Source: Spiroplasma endosymbiont of Amphimallon solstitiale
GTDB taxonomy: Bacteria; Bacillota_I; Bacilli_A; Mycoplasmatales; VBWQ01
Assembly (NCBI RefSeq): GCF_964030965.1
Contig: NZ_OZ034999.1
Coordinates: 1,364,001 to 1,428,000, forward strand
Direction of reading: 5' to 3'
DNA: 64,000 nucleotides
This document shows positions 30,648 to 41,309 of the stretch, in pieces (the first letter of the stretch is position 1; every line of letters starts with the position of its first letter). The notes beneath the pieces are model-generated. The model ran no database searches and had not been told where the DNA came from. It saw only the letters and a program-made list of their open reading frames with translations. Position numbers and translations under genes: made by a program.

Positions 30648-30810
30648 TTTTAATTATGTAGAAAAGTATGGATGACCAAAAATTATTCATCAATTTACAC
30701 TTAAAATATTATTTTTAATTAAAAATTTGTTAAAAGTAACATTATTTAGTGTAAAAATTATCTAAAAATAACACTTTATCATGTATCATTACTTTTCTAC
30801 AAAATTAAAG
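30648..30810 (+). repeat. 163-bp MITE in propeller gene
   Basis: Duplication aaaatttc at 30640-30647 and 30811-30818. Forward relative to the gene. One base differs (attatctaa for attctctaa). Confidence 0.95.
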
Positions 30811-31097
30811 AAAATTTCTGCAATAATTAAAGATAATAACAATGATAAATGTATTTACGCTGCTACTACTGATGGTCAAATTTATAAAACTATTGGTGGT
30901 GATCAAAAATTTGAGGAACTTCTTACTACTGGTAGTAAAATTACTGATTTAACATTTGATAATTTAGGTAATGTTTATGCTACTGACATGTCAGGGCAAG
31001 TTTGAAAAAAAGATAATAATAAGAATTATTTTTTTAGATTTCAATTACATCCATTATCAAATTGTTTAACATCTATTGTCATTAATAATGATAACTG

Positions 31098-31121
31098 TAT
31101 ATATATATATATATATATATT
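31098..31121. repeat. (TA)n tract inside propeller gene
   Basis: About eleven TA units between the codons for Cys and Gly in NCIYI...GDNTG. Change by one unit would switch the reading frame. Confidence 0.8.
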
Positions 31122-31277
31122 GGTGATAATACTGGTAATCTTTGAAAAAGTTATGGATCATCAACCTTTGATAAACTTCAATTTAAAGTTAATATTAGTA
31201 TTAAAAAATTAATATTCAATGGTGCAACTAAAAAAATATATATTGGAAGTAGTAATGGTGTTTATTATTCAGATTAA

Positions 31278-31716
31278 GTAAATTAGATATTTTTATTATT
31301 ACTATTATTTTTGCAAAAAATAAAAGAAATAAGTTATAGATGAAGAAAAATTATTAATTAAAAAAGAATACTAACATTAATATTAGTATTCTTTTTTAAT
31401 TAATATATAGTTTTCTAGTATTTTATTTATTAATTAATAATATATTCATCATTTCTATATTATTTTAGAAAAAGTAATAAATAAAGTTTAATATAATTTT
31501 TACTAAAAGTTTTTAAAAAAGAATAACTTTAATATGTGTAGAAATATATGATATATTCATATAGTTTAAAGATAATTTTATGATGTATTGTTAATTGTTT
31601 AATAGTAAAAATAAAAGTACTTTAATTATTAATCAAAGTGGAAAATTTTCTTAGCCCACACTTTATATATAATTTGATAAAATAGACTTAGAAAATATTA
31701 GAGTTAGGAGTAGAAA
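31278..31716. other. Non-coding stretch
   Basis: No gene seen on either strand. Contains the terminator at 31360 and an AT-rich region likely holding the promoter of the gene at 31717 (ttagaaaat...gttaggagtag is its binding site). Confidence 0.6.
31360..31398 (+). terminator. Intrinsic terminator
   Basis: AAAAAAGAATACTAA, loop, TTAGTATTCTTTTTT: 15-bp perfect arms. Confidence 0.85.
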
Positions 31717-32532
31717 ATGAAGAAAATTATTTTAAATCCAAATATTTGTGCTGATGAGATTGAACTTACTATTAAAAAACAAGGATGAGAAATTATTGAT
31801 AAAAAATATGATTTTTATCAACCATACGTTAGTATTTTTGATAATTTAAATTATGAAGCAAAAGTAGATTTATATATTGCTTTTAAAACTGCAGGTAACT
31901 TTGTTCATAAGGTATATTGCTATTTTTTAGAATTTGATACAAATAATATTTTTAAAATATCAGAAATTAAATCACCAGAACATCCTAAGGGACAAATGAC
32001 AACACGAGTTGCTGATTTTAAGTATTATAAAACTACTGGTAATCTAGGTTTTACTCCTTATAAAAGTCCAATATCTGGTCAACCATATAACTTAAGTCAT
32101 AATTATCACAGTTTTTTTAATTCATTAATTGAATCAGAAGCAAGAAATGAATTAAACTATGTTTGCATTTTATTAAAATATGATAATCATGCTCGAAGCA
32201 AGAAAAGACTTCGATATTTTGTTAATTCGTATAAAAAGTTTATTAAATCATTTCTTTTTAAATTTGAAAAATTTGAAATTAGAAAAACACGTGCTTTATT
32301 AAGAGCAGAAATATTAAAAGGACAAAAAAAGCGAAAAGTTAGCAAGCCCGCAAAGCGAAACGTTATTAAACCTAATAATACTGAAACTGTTATTATTGAA
32401 GGTAATTTAAAAACTATTTTTGATCATAAAAATATGACTGTTAAAGTTATTAAAGAAACAGATAATATAGAAAAATCTACTTTAGAATCTAAAAATAAAC
32501 TTAAAAATAGTAATCAAAAAAATAAAAAATAA
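31717..32532 (+). CDS. Conserved-looking protein of unknown function, 271 residues
   Basis: Starts after gttaggag (spacing 7). The N-terminal 150 residues have a mixed soluble fold (MKKIILNPNICADEIELTIK, KVDLYIAFKTAGNFVHKVYC, EIKSPEHPKGQMTT). The last 110 are strongly basic (KGQKKRKVSKPAKRN), as in a nucleic-acid binding tail. The pattern EIKSPEHPKG could hint at a nuclease-like fold, but I would not assign it. It stands alone upstream of the glycosyltransferase gene. Confidence 0.65.
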
Positions 32533-32605
32533 ATGTTGATAAACCTTCACTTAAAATTGTTAAAGAAGTGTTATAATTATTTATAAAAGGGAGGAAATAT
32601 TTATT

Positions 32606-33604
32606 ATGCTACTAAGTTTTATTTTATATACAACTTCATTTGAATCCGAGCACTTAGATTCTTTTTTAGCAAAGATTTTTGTAAATAAAAAAACTAATTT
32701 TGAAGTTGTTGTTGTTGATGACGGCATTAACAATGAAAATTTGGAGATATTTAGTAAATATTTTAAATTATATCCACAAAATTTAAAAATGATTACTAAT
32801 TATCAAGTATCAGGTATTGCCATTAGTCGTAATCTTGGCCTTAAATATATTTCCGGACAATATGTAGTTATTTTAAATCCAACTGAAATTCTTAGCGTTA
32901 ATTTTGTTGAAACAGTTAATAAAATTTTAGATAATAATAAAGATTTAGATTGTATTGAATATTGTGTTCGTTATGAATTTGATATAAATAATGTTTTTCA
33001 TTCAACAATTAGAACTGAAGTTAATAAAATATATAATTTAAATACAACACAAGGAAAAATAGTCTTTGCTTTAACAACACCAGTTTTAACAACAAAAATC
33101 ATGAAAGTTAGTATTATTAATGAATATAATTTACAATTTCGTAAAGAAATCCAATTTGATAGTTTATTTTTATACTCATTTTTAGCACATTGTAAAACAT
33201 ATTATGCAATTAATGAAACATTATTAACGTCTAAAAATAACACATTGGAAAATGATAATATTTTTGAACTAATGCATCAATGAATACATATTTTAAACTA
33301 TTATAATAATTATAAAATTAAAAAAGTTTTATATGAAGAGTTGGAATATGCTTTTGTTAGATACTATCTATATACTCTTTTAAGATTTATTAGTATTTCT
33401 AAAAAACCTGCATTAATTGAAAAAACATATAATCGTGTCAAAGAAATTATTGAATTTAAATTTAAAAATTTTAAAAAAAATTCTTATTTTAATACTATTA
33501 ATCCAAATGATAAATTTACCACTTATGCTCCTGATCTAAGTACTTATTTTAAGAAATATTTTAAAGATAATAATATTAGAGATGATTCAAAATATTGAGA
33601 GTAA
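32606..33604 (+). CDS. Glycosyltransferase family 2 protein
   Basis: 332 residues. The GT-A donor-binding start is FEVVVVDDGINNENLEIF, followed by GIAISRNLGLKYISGQYVV, the usual SxARN-G region, and LNPTEIL in place of the DxD. The replacement of DxD by a N-P-T motif is unusual and may lower activity. It would transfer a sugar from a nucleotide sugar, perhaps to a lipid. agggaggaaat gives the start. The next gene starts 4 nt after. Confidence 0.7.
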
Positions 33605-33608
33605 AAAA

Positions 33609-34304
33609 ATGAATATTAAAAAATTAGATACAACCGAAACATATATAATAGCTAAAACATGAAAACGTATTATTGCACGTATTTTTGACGTGATTTTTGT
33701 TAGTTTAATCCCATTAATAATTGGATTAATAATCCGTTATTTAGATAATAAAGATAATCAAGAATCATGACAATTAATAATTATTTTTATTATTAATATA
33801 ATTGTTGTCATTATATATTTTGTTATTATCCCATGAAAATGTAAGAGTCAAACTTTGGGAAAATTAATTTTTCAAATAAGATTAGTAAATGAAAAAAATC
33901 AAGATTTAAAGTTAAAACATTTTTTTTATCGTGAACTATTTTTAGTTTTTATTCCTCTATTATTAACCACTTCAATAATTCTTTTTATGAAATTGACTTT
34001 TAATGAAAACATTGCTACTATTAATAGTAATAGTACTTTAAATTCTTGATTAAATATTCTTATTCGTTCTGTAGTTAGTTTTGATTTTGCTTGGTATTGT
34101 GGGATTATGATCGTCACTAAAATTGATAAATATCATCAGCTATTCTTTGATCGTTATCATAAAACTTTTGTCATTAACAAGAAACCACTTGCAACTAATA
34201 AAAGGAAGATATCAACTAACGTTAATGATCCACATATTCATTTAGTTTATTCTCAACCGGGAAATATTAATGATGACGAATTAGAAAATATAAATAGTCT
34301 TTAA
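33609..34304 (+). CDS. RDD family membrane protein
   Basis: 231 residues. The name-giving residues are in RIIARIFDVIFVSLIP (Arg and Asp) and TLGKLIFQIRLV, the usual G-K-x6-R end motif. Four or so membrane helices (FVSLIPLIIGLIIRYL; LIIIFIINIIVVIIYFVIIP; VFIPLLLTTSIILFMKL). Possible transport or ion-related role. The C-terminal 60 residues are soluble. Translationally coupled to the glycosyltransferase. Confidence 0.75.
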
Positions 34305-34339
34305 TAGTATATACTCTTACTAACTTAAGGATAAATAAC

Positions 34340-36526
34340 ATGGATAAAACAAAACTTTTAGAAAATCTAAATGAACAACAACTACAAGCAATTATTAATG
34401 TTGATGGCCCATGTCGTATTATTGCGGGGGCTGGAGTTGGAAAGACGCGGGTTATAACATATAAGATTGCTTACTTAATTAATGTAATTAAAATTGATAG
34501 TGAAAAAATATTGGCATTAACTTTTACTAATAAAGCAGCACGCGAAATGAAAGAACGAATAATGCAACTTTTAAATGATAATAACATTAATGTTAATATT
34601 GTTACTTATCATGCATTATGTGCCAAAATATTAAGAAGAGATATTCATCATTTAAATATTAATAATAATTTTAATATTATTGATCAAGAAGATCAACGAA
34701 AAATATTAAAAGATATTTTTCAAAAAGAATTTTCACATAAAGCTGAATTGCAGGAGTTAAGATTATTAAGTTCTAATATTTCTAACTGAAAAAATAATTA
34801 TCTTTCTCAAGATGAATTATTAGCTGATTATCAAAATCAAGATGAGTGAATTTTACGTATCAAAGTTTTTGAATCGTATAAAAAATATCAATTTATTAAT
34901 TCATGTTTAGATTTTGATGATTTATTATTATTAGTTGAACGTCTATTTAAAGAATTTCCACATATTTTAACAAAATGAGAAAAGAAATTTGATTTTATTT
35001 TAGTTGATGAATTTCAAGACACTAATGATATTCAATATAATATTTTATTGTCACTTGCTAAAAATCATAAAAATATTACTGTAGTTGGTGATCCTGATCA
35101 AACTATTTATAGTTGAAGAGGAGCAAATATTAATTTAATATTGAATTTTACTAAACAATTTCCTAATACACAAACATTTATTTTAAATCAAAATTATCGT
35201 TCAACAACTAAGATTTTAAATACAGCTAATAGTTTAATTAAAAATAATGTTCAACGTATTGAAAAAGAACTGTTTACTAAAAATGATCTTGGTAATGATA
35301 TTGTTATGTATCATGCTAGTAGTAGTGATCAAGAAGCACATTGAGTTGCAACAACTGTTAAAAAAATTCATTTAAAATATCATTTAGATTTGAATAAAAT
35401 TGCTATTCTTTATCGTAATAATTATTTATCAAAAGATTTAGAACAAGCTTTGATTAATAATAATATAAATTATAAAATTTTTGGTGGTTATAAATTTTTT
35501 GAACGTAAAGAGATTAAAGACATTTTGGCATATTTAAAAATTATTGTTTGAAATGATAATATATCAATGATTAGAATTTTAAATGCAACACCTAAAATTG
35601 GACCAAAAGCTATTGATAACTTATTATTACTTGCTAATGAACAATCACTAACTTTAAATGAATACTTATTTAAATTTCAGTATGGATTACCAAAAAATTA
35701 TCGTCAACATTTACAACCTTTAATTAATTTAATTAATGAGATGCAAACTAATATCAAAGATGTTACTTCTTTACATAACATGGTTGAAAATTTATTAAAT
35801 AAAACTAATTATTTAAAAAAACTAGAAGATAATCTTGAAAAAGAAAGAATTGAAAATATTCAACAATTATTAGAACAATTGCTTGAATATGATAGTAGTA
35901 ATAATGAATTACAAGGCAAAGAATTATTAACGTCATTTTTACAAGAAGTAAGTTTATATACTGATTTAGATGAAAATAGTACTAATAAAGCCGTTAATTT
36001 AATGACAATTCACAGTGCTAAAGGTCTAGAATTTGATGTTGTTTTTATAGTTGGCATTAATGAAGGTATTTTACCTGGAATAGGTAAATTTAGTATAGAA
36101 AACTTAGATAAAATCGAAGAAGAACGACGACTTTTTTATGTTTCAATTACTAGGGCAAAAAAATGATTATTTTTATCTAGTGCCAGTGGATATTCATATA
36201 TCTTGGATCGTATGAAACAACCATCTCGTTTCTTAAAAGATTTAGATCTTAAATATTTAAAAATCATTAATAACGAACACCAAGAAATGGCAGCAACTTA
36301 TCAAAATCGTAATCATTCTAAATTTAATTACTATAAAGCTGATAATAAAGATAAGGTTGAAATAACTAATAATTGAAATGTTGGAGATATAATTATTCAT
36401 GAAATTTTTGGGAAAGGTATTATTACTAAATTAATTGGTGATAAAATTCAAGTTGCTTTTCATAAAAATCATGGTGGTATTAGAATTATTAGTTCTAATC
36501 ATAGTGCTATTAAAAAATTTGTATAA
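34340..36526 (+). CDS. pcrA: UvrD/PcrA-type superfamily 1 DNA helicase
   Basis: 728 residues, full family length. Motif I AGAGVGKT (residues 29-36), Ia ALTFTNKAAREM, II ILVDEFQDTND, III GDPDQTIYSWRGA, IV QNYRST, V TIHSAKGLEFDVVFI, VI RRLFYVSITRAKK. It unwinds DNA in repair and replication. A C-terminal Tudor-like segment (WNVGDIIIHEIFGKGIITKL) is typical of PcrA and contacts RNA polymerase. aaggataaataac precedes the start. IS30 copy 2 sits 11 nt after the stop; the gene is intact. Confidence 0.93.
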
Positions 36527-36536
36527 ATTTATTTTT

Positions 36537-37597
36537 CCTGAATTGTAAAATTAAAAAGGACACTTATATAAAAATTAAATTGTGTTAATTCTATAATTAA
36601 GAAAAGAAAGGAATTAGCACAATGTATAAGTATCTGACTATTGAATCAATAATAGCAATAAAAGAATATAAAAGTTATGGATTTTCGATTCGTAAAATAG
36701 CAAAAGCCATTGATTATAGTAAATCAACTGTACATAGAGTTTGTAGATTATTAAATCAAAACTTATTACCATTAGAAATATTGAATAAAATTCAAAAAAA
36801 TAAACAAAATGCAGGTAGAAAATTAATAATTTTAACTTTAATAGAAATTAATACTATTAATCATTTGTTAATTACTAAAAATTATGCTCTTGATATAATT
36901 GCTAATTTTTTAAAGGAAAATAAAATAAAAAGTATTTCAACAAAAACTTTATATAACATGTTTAAAACAAATCGAATGGGTTTTGATGAAAATAACTTAT
37001 TGAGAAAAGGAAAAAATAAACCTCACAAACAAAAAGAAACTAGGGGCAGAATTAATAATTGTAAGTCTATTCATGAAAGAAATTTAATCATTCCTAATAT
37101 TAAAAATATAGAAGAATTTGGTCATTTAGAAGGTGATACTATCATTGGTAAAGATCATAAAAGTTCTATTATTACTTTAGCTGATATATGATCAAAAACC
37201 ACAATTCCTTTAGCAACTAAAAATAATAAATCAGAAAATATTACAAAAAGTATAATAAAATTTATTTCAAAGTTACAAAAAGGAACAGTTAAAACTATTA
37301 CTTTTGATCGTGGTAAAGAATTTAGTAAATGAAAATTAATCGAAAAAAATTGTAATGTTAAGATTTATTTTGCAGATCCTGGTAAACCTTGTCAAAGAGG
37401 TTTAAATGAAAATAATAATGGTATTTTAAGAAGATATTTACCAAAATCTACAGATCTATCTTCATATAAACAAAAAGATTTAAATACTATAGCATTTCAA
37501 ATTAATTCTACACCCAGAAAATCACTATCTTATAAAAGACCAATAGATTTAATACAATTATTTTAAAAAACTGTCCCATTTATATTTACAATTCAGG
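36537..37597 (+). mobile_element. IS30-family insertion sequence, copy 2
   Basis: 1061 bp with ends cctgaattgtaaaa and caattcagg. No clear target duplication (ttt left, aag right). Confidence 0.9.
36622..37566 (+). CDS. IS30 transposase, copy 2 (full length)
   Basis: 314 residues. Helix-turn-helix GFSIRKIAKAIDYSKSTVHR at about 20-39. DDE triad: Asp172 in EGDTIIG, Asp229 in TFDRGKE, Glu263 in GLNENNNG, spaced D-57-D-33-E as expected for IS30. Trp190 and Trp237 are TGA-encoded. aagaaaggaattagcaca gives the start. This is the reference copy here; it looks functional. Confidence 0.93.
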
Positions 37598-37755
37598 AAG
37601 TATAAAATTAGAATTAAGATTTATTTTAATTTAATTTTTCTAATAACATTTTAAAATTGGTGCTAAATTGCCAATTATTTTTTATTTTGAAATAACTTTA
37701 GAAAAATTAATATTTTAATAAATCTTATTATTTTAATGAAAGGAAAAAAGTAATT

Positions 37756-39177
37756 ATGATAAAAATAAATTTAGAAGCGTGAAAAGGTTTAATTCGTAAT
37801 TGAATTGAAGTTAACCCCAATCGTGATGGTCAATCAGTTACTAATAAAGTTAAACAACATGCTAACTATTTATTCCAACCTTATTATGATGGAGGATTAT
37901 GAATAGGAACAACTCCTAGAGACTTAATTAATGGTAAAGAAATTATATTACATTATGGTAAAAAAGTTTTTAATAAAATAAAAGATTTAAAATCTATTAC
38001 TTTGGCTTTTGTTCAGCAAGCAATTGCAATTAAAGATAAGTTAGAATTAACCTTTAATTTTGTAGAAAAGTAATGATACATGATAAAATGTTATTTTTAG
38101 AGAATTTTTACACTAAATAATGTTACTTTTAACAAATTTTTAATTAAAAATAATATTTTAAGTGTAAATTGATGAATAATTTTTGGTCATCCATACTTTT
38201 CTACATAATTAAAAGAATTAACTATTGCTGGACAGTCTTTGGGCGCTGGATATGATTATTGAGTAGAAAATAAATTAAAACAAGAAGTGCTTAAACCTTT
38301 AGTAAAGAATGATGGCTTTAATAATATTGTTGTTGCATATGGTGGTGCTACTTCAGCGGTTGGATATAATCCATGAGATGTTGCATATGGGCTATCTAAT
38401 AAAGATATTAATAAAGCAGTAGCAATGTTACAACCAGCTTTGATTGAGTATCAAGAACGCATTACTAAATTTGCAGGTTTTGAAACTAAAGATATGCCGT
38501 TAAATTTAGACTTAGATATTGAAGGTATAAACTTTGATAGTGATCATATTAATGGAATGAAGGTTTTATTTACTACATTAACAAAAATGAAAAGAAATAA
38601 TCAAAATTGAAACCTTAGTGTTACATTACCAGTAATGCCAACAGGGCTAGTTGGTAGAGATATTGAGAATGTTATTAAAATAGCTTTAGAAATATATCAA
38701 AAAGCAGATTTAAAAGTTGAAGATTTATTTACAATTAACATTATGGCTATGGATTATGGTGAAATTGTTGGACAAGAAGTAATTGATAAAGGTTTAACTT
38801 TTTTTGATATTGCTAAACAAGCAATTAAAAGTACTGCTAACCAATATTTTGAATTAATAAAACAATATTTTCCAAAGTCTAATTTATTACTTACTGATGT
38901 TTATCAAAAACTAGGTATTACACCAATGATTGGTATTAATGATGTAAATAATAACTATTTTACTTTAGAAGATGCTAAAGATTTATATAATTGAGCACAA
39001 ACAAATAAATTAGCAAACATTAGAATATGATCATTAAATCGTGATAGTAATGGTAAGATAGATGAAGTTTGAGGAACAAATAATCACGGATTAAAATATT
39101 TAAATGAAGGTGATTTTTCAAATGTTTTTACTGGTAATTGAACTTATTGAGTAAAAAGTCCAGTTCGTAAAGTTTAA
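37756..39177 (+). pseudogene. GH18-like chitinase/glucosaminidase gene split by MITE
   Basis: Without the MITE the protein has 416 residues. The active-site strand is PLNLDLDIEGINFD, a variant of the DxxDxDxE motif of glycoside hydrolase family 18; FTINIMAMDYGEIVG and LANIRIWSLNRDSNG are the other family barrel strands. No signal peptide is clear. The MITE (38052-38214, duplication gaattaac, reverse orientation) stops reading at residue 106 or so. Without a new start in this orientation the barrel is probably lost. aaaggaaaaaagtaatt precedes the start. Confidence 0.7.
38052..38214 (-). repeat. 163-bp MITE in chitinase-like gene
   Basis: Duplication gaattaac at 38044-38051 and 38215-38222. 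Reverse relative to the gene. Confidence 0.95.
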
Positions 39178-39477
39178 TGTTTTTTTGATAATTATTATAA
39201 AAAATATCAAAATTTAAATAAGAAGAAATTAAGATTTTTTTACTCATTATTTAGGGAAAATTAAAAGTAAAATAATTAGTAATTATTTATATAACAAATT
39301 ATATTATTATAATTTGTTATATTTTATTGTTTAATTTGCTAATCACTTTAAAACTACTTTTGTTCTAATATCATAAAATTTTGATAATTAAAAAATAAAA
39401 ATATTTTTTATCATAAAAATATTTTTTTTAAGTTATAATTAAAAATAATTTATTTTTTGAAAGGAATTACTAATTGA
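39178..39477. other. Non-coding stretch
   Basis: About 300 bases between the broken chitinase gene and the permease gene. Beyond the terminator at 39290 nothing else is seen; the permease promoter must lie in 39330-39460. Confidence 0.5.
39290..39325 (+). terminator. Intrinsic terminator
   Basis: TATAACAAATTATA, loop, TATAATTTGTTATA and a T-rich tail, after the chitinase-like gene. Confidence 0.7.
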
Positions 39478-41109
39478 ATGTTTAATTTAAAAAAATTAAA
39501 ATTTTGAGCAAAATCATCTCGTGCTAATAATGAAAAAATTAGTCTTAATGAATTAATATGAATTGGTTTTAACTATACTTGTGGTATTGCATTTCCAATG
39601 GCATTAATTGGCATTTATTATTGAAATAATGGTGGCGTTGGTTTACATATGCTATGAGTTATTTTATTATGTGCTTTAATTGCTGCGGGAACTGCACTTG
39701 CTTTTACTAAATGTAGTCGTGTTTATCATGACACTAATGGTGGCGCTTATGTTTATGTTCGTGGAGTTTTTGGCCGTTTTTGAGGATGAATAATTGGTTT
39801 TATTCAATATATTACTTTACCTTCAACAATTATTGTAACTATTATTTCTATGTTTCGAGTGAATTTAGATCAATTATCAATTTTTAATTGAGTTCCTGAA
39901 CGATGATCGAGTTTAATTATTGATAGTATTGGTATTTTTATTTATGCTGCTGTTGCTAGTTGCATGTATTTTGGAATGAAGGGATTTCGTTGATTTGTTA
40001 ATATTTCTGGTATTATTAAATGAGGTTCTGCTTTGTTTTTAATTGTTTGTGCTATTATTTTGGTAGTAACTAATAAAGGTTTAGCATTTTCACAAGCGGC
40101 TGAAGGAACAAAAAACATTAATTTAACTTTACCAAAAATTAATAATGCATTTAGTGGATTCTTCTATTTCTTTATTGGTTTTGAAACTTTTATTGTTGTT
40201 GGAAAAAATGTTAAAAATCCAACTAAAAACTTTGGTAAAGGTATTTTAATAGTTTTATTATTATCAACTATTTTTTATTTAGCTGTATCAGTATTAGTAT
40301 TTGGTGCCATTACTATTGACGGTACAAATGGCCAAAATGGTTGATCTGGAGCTACTAATGAATATAATCCAAATAATGTTATATCAGGAATTGCTGGTAT
40401 TACTGGTATGATTGTACTAGTTATTTCTACTTTATCATTGAAATTAAATGGTGCTATGCAAAATTCTTTATATTCTGGTGGTATGATTCAACCATTAGCC
40501 AAAGAAGGATATATTACTGAAAAATTAGCCAAATTAAATAAAGAAAATATTGCAATGCGTGCTAGTACAGCTAATTTAATTATTACTATTATTGCTTGTA
40601 TTATTATGTTAATAATCCCAGATTTAATTGGTGCACCTTTTGATTTTAATACAGTACTAGGATTTTCTACTAACATTACTATTGCTGTATATATTTTTGT
40701 GTTAGCTGCCACGTGTGTTATGGGTTATCGTAAACAAATTAAAATTAAAATTTGAGAATGAATTGTTTTTGTTGCTTGTGGTTTATTTTTACTTAGTCAG
40801 TTTGTTGTTTTTAACTATGGTATGATTAATGACATGATTAATAAAAGAGGGGAAGTATTAATAGCTGTTATTATTGAATTCTTAATGTTTTGAATGTTTA
40901 TTGCAATTGCTGTTATTTGATATTTTATTTATTATCAACCAAAATTAAAAATGCGTTTAGCATCAAATTTAGATTATCAAAATCAATTAGATCAAGAATT
41001 CATACCAATGACTGAAGAAGAAGCAATAAAATATTTACTTAATGAACCCGAAACAGAATTAGAACGAATTAAAATTCATGAAAATGAAGCCAGATCAGTT
41101 ACAACTTAA
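39478..41109 (+). CDS. Amino acid permease (APC superfamily)
   Basis: 543 residues, twelve or so membrane helices. The first helix carries the unwound substrate motif (FNYTCGIAFPMALIGIYYW) and a second conserved loop is NGGAYVYVRGVFGRFWGWI. FYFFIGFETFIVVGKNVKNP is the usual helix 6 F-x-G-x-E motif. Substrate not clear. A charged C-terminal tail follows (MTEEEAIKYLLNEPETELER). A second, broken paralogue is at 55861. aaaggaattactaattga precedes ATG. Confidence 0.85.
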
Positions 41110-41133
41110 TTTCTTTAAATTATATTTTAACTT

Positions 41134-41170
41134 TTAAGAGTAATCATTAATAAATGATTACTCTTTTTCA
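41134..41170 (+). terminator. Intrinsic terminator after permease
   Basis: AAGAGTAATCAT, loop, ATGATTACTCTTTTT. Confidence 0.85.
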
Positions 41171-41309
41171 TATGCTCTTATCATTAATATCAATATTTTT
41201 AATTATATTTTAAAGAAATTAAAATCTATCATAAAATAATTATTACTGTAATCTATTTTATTTTTTGTCAAAAAATGATTTAATTACTATTATATTTGGA
41301 GGAAAAAAA

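Larger units (their letters stand above)
30375..31277 (+). pseudogene. Beta-propeller surface protein, C-terminal part
   Basis: Continuation of the gene starting at 11139. Repeats of about 45 residues carry a pattern such as CIYAATTDGQIYKTIGGD and NVYATDMSGQVW, typical of propeller blades. A MITE at 30648 (duplication aaaatttc) splits it after GKIS; the MITE ATG then gives [10 protein letters not shown] followed by KISAIIKDN in frame. Between 31098 and 31121 a TA tract shifts the frame by a non-multiple of three (23 bases where 21 or 24 are needed), so the last blades (IYIGSSNGVYYSD) are out of frame. Confidence 0.7.

Noticed and set aside
31751-31757. CTGATGA as another possible hamm­erhead core
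   Set aside because: It lies inside the coding sequence at 31717 (codons for ADE) and has no GAAA core or matching stems nearby.
34340-36526. Helicase gene seen as several short frames
   Set aside because: The breaks are all TGA codons, read as Trp here; the gene is intact. The same holds for leuS, portal, terL, the permease and others.
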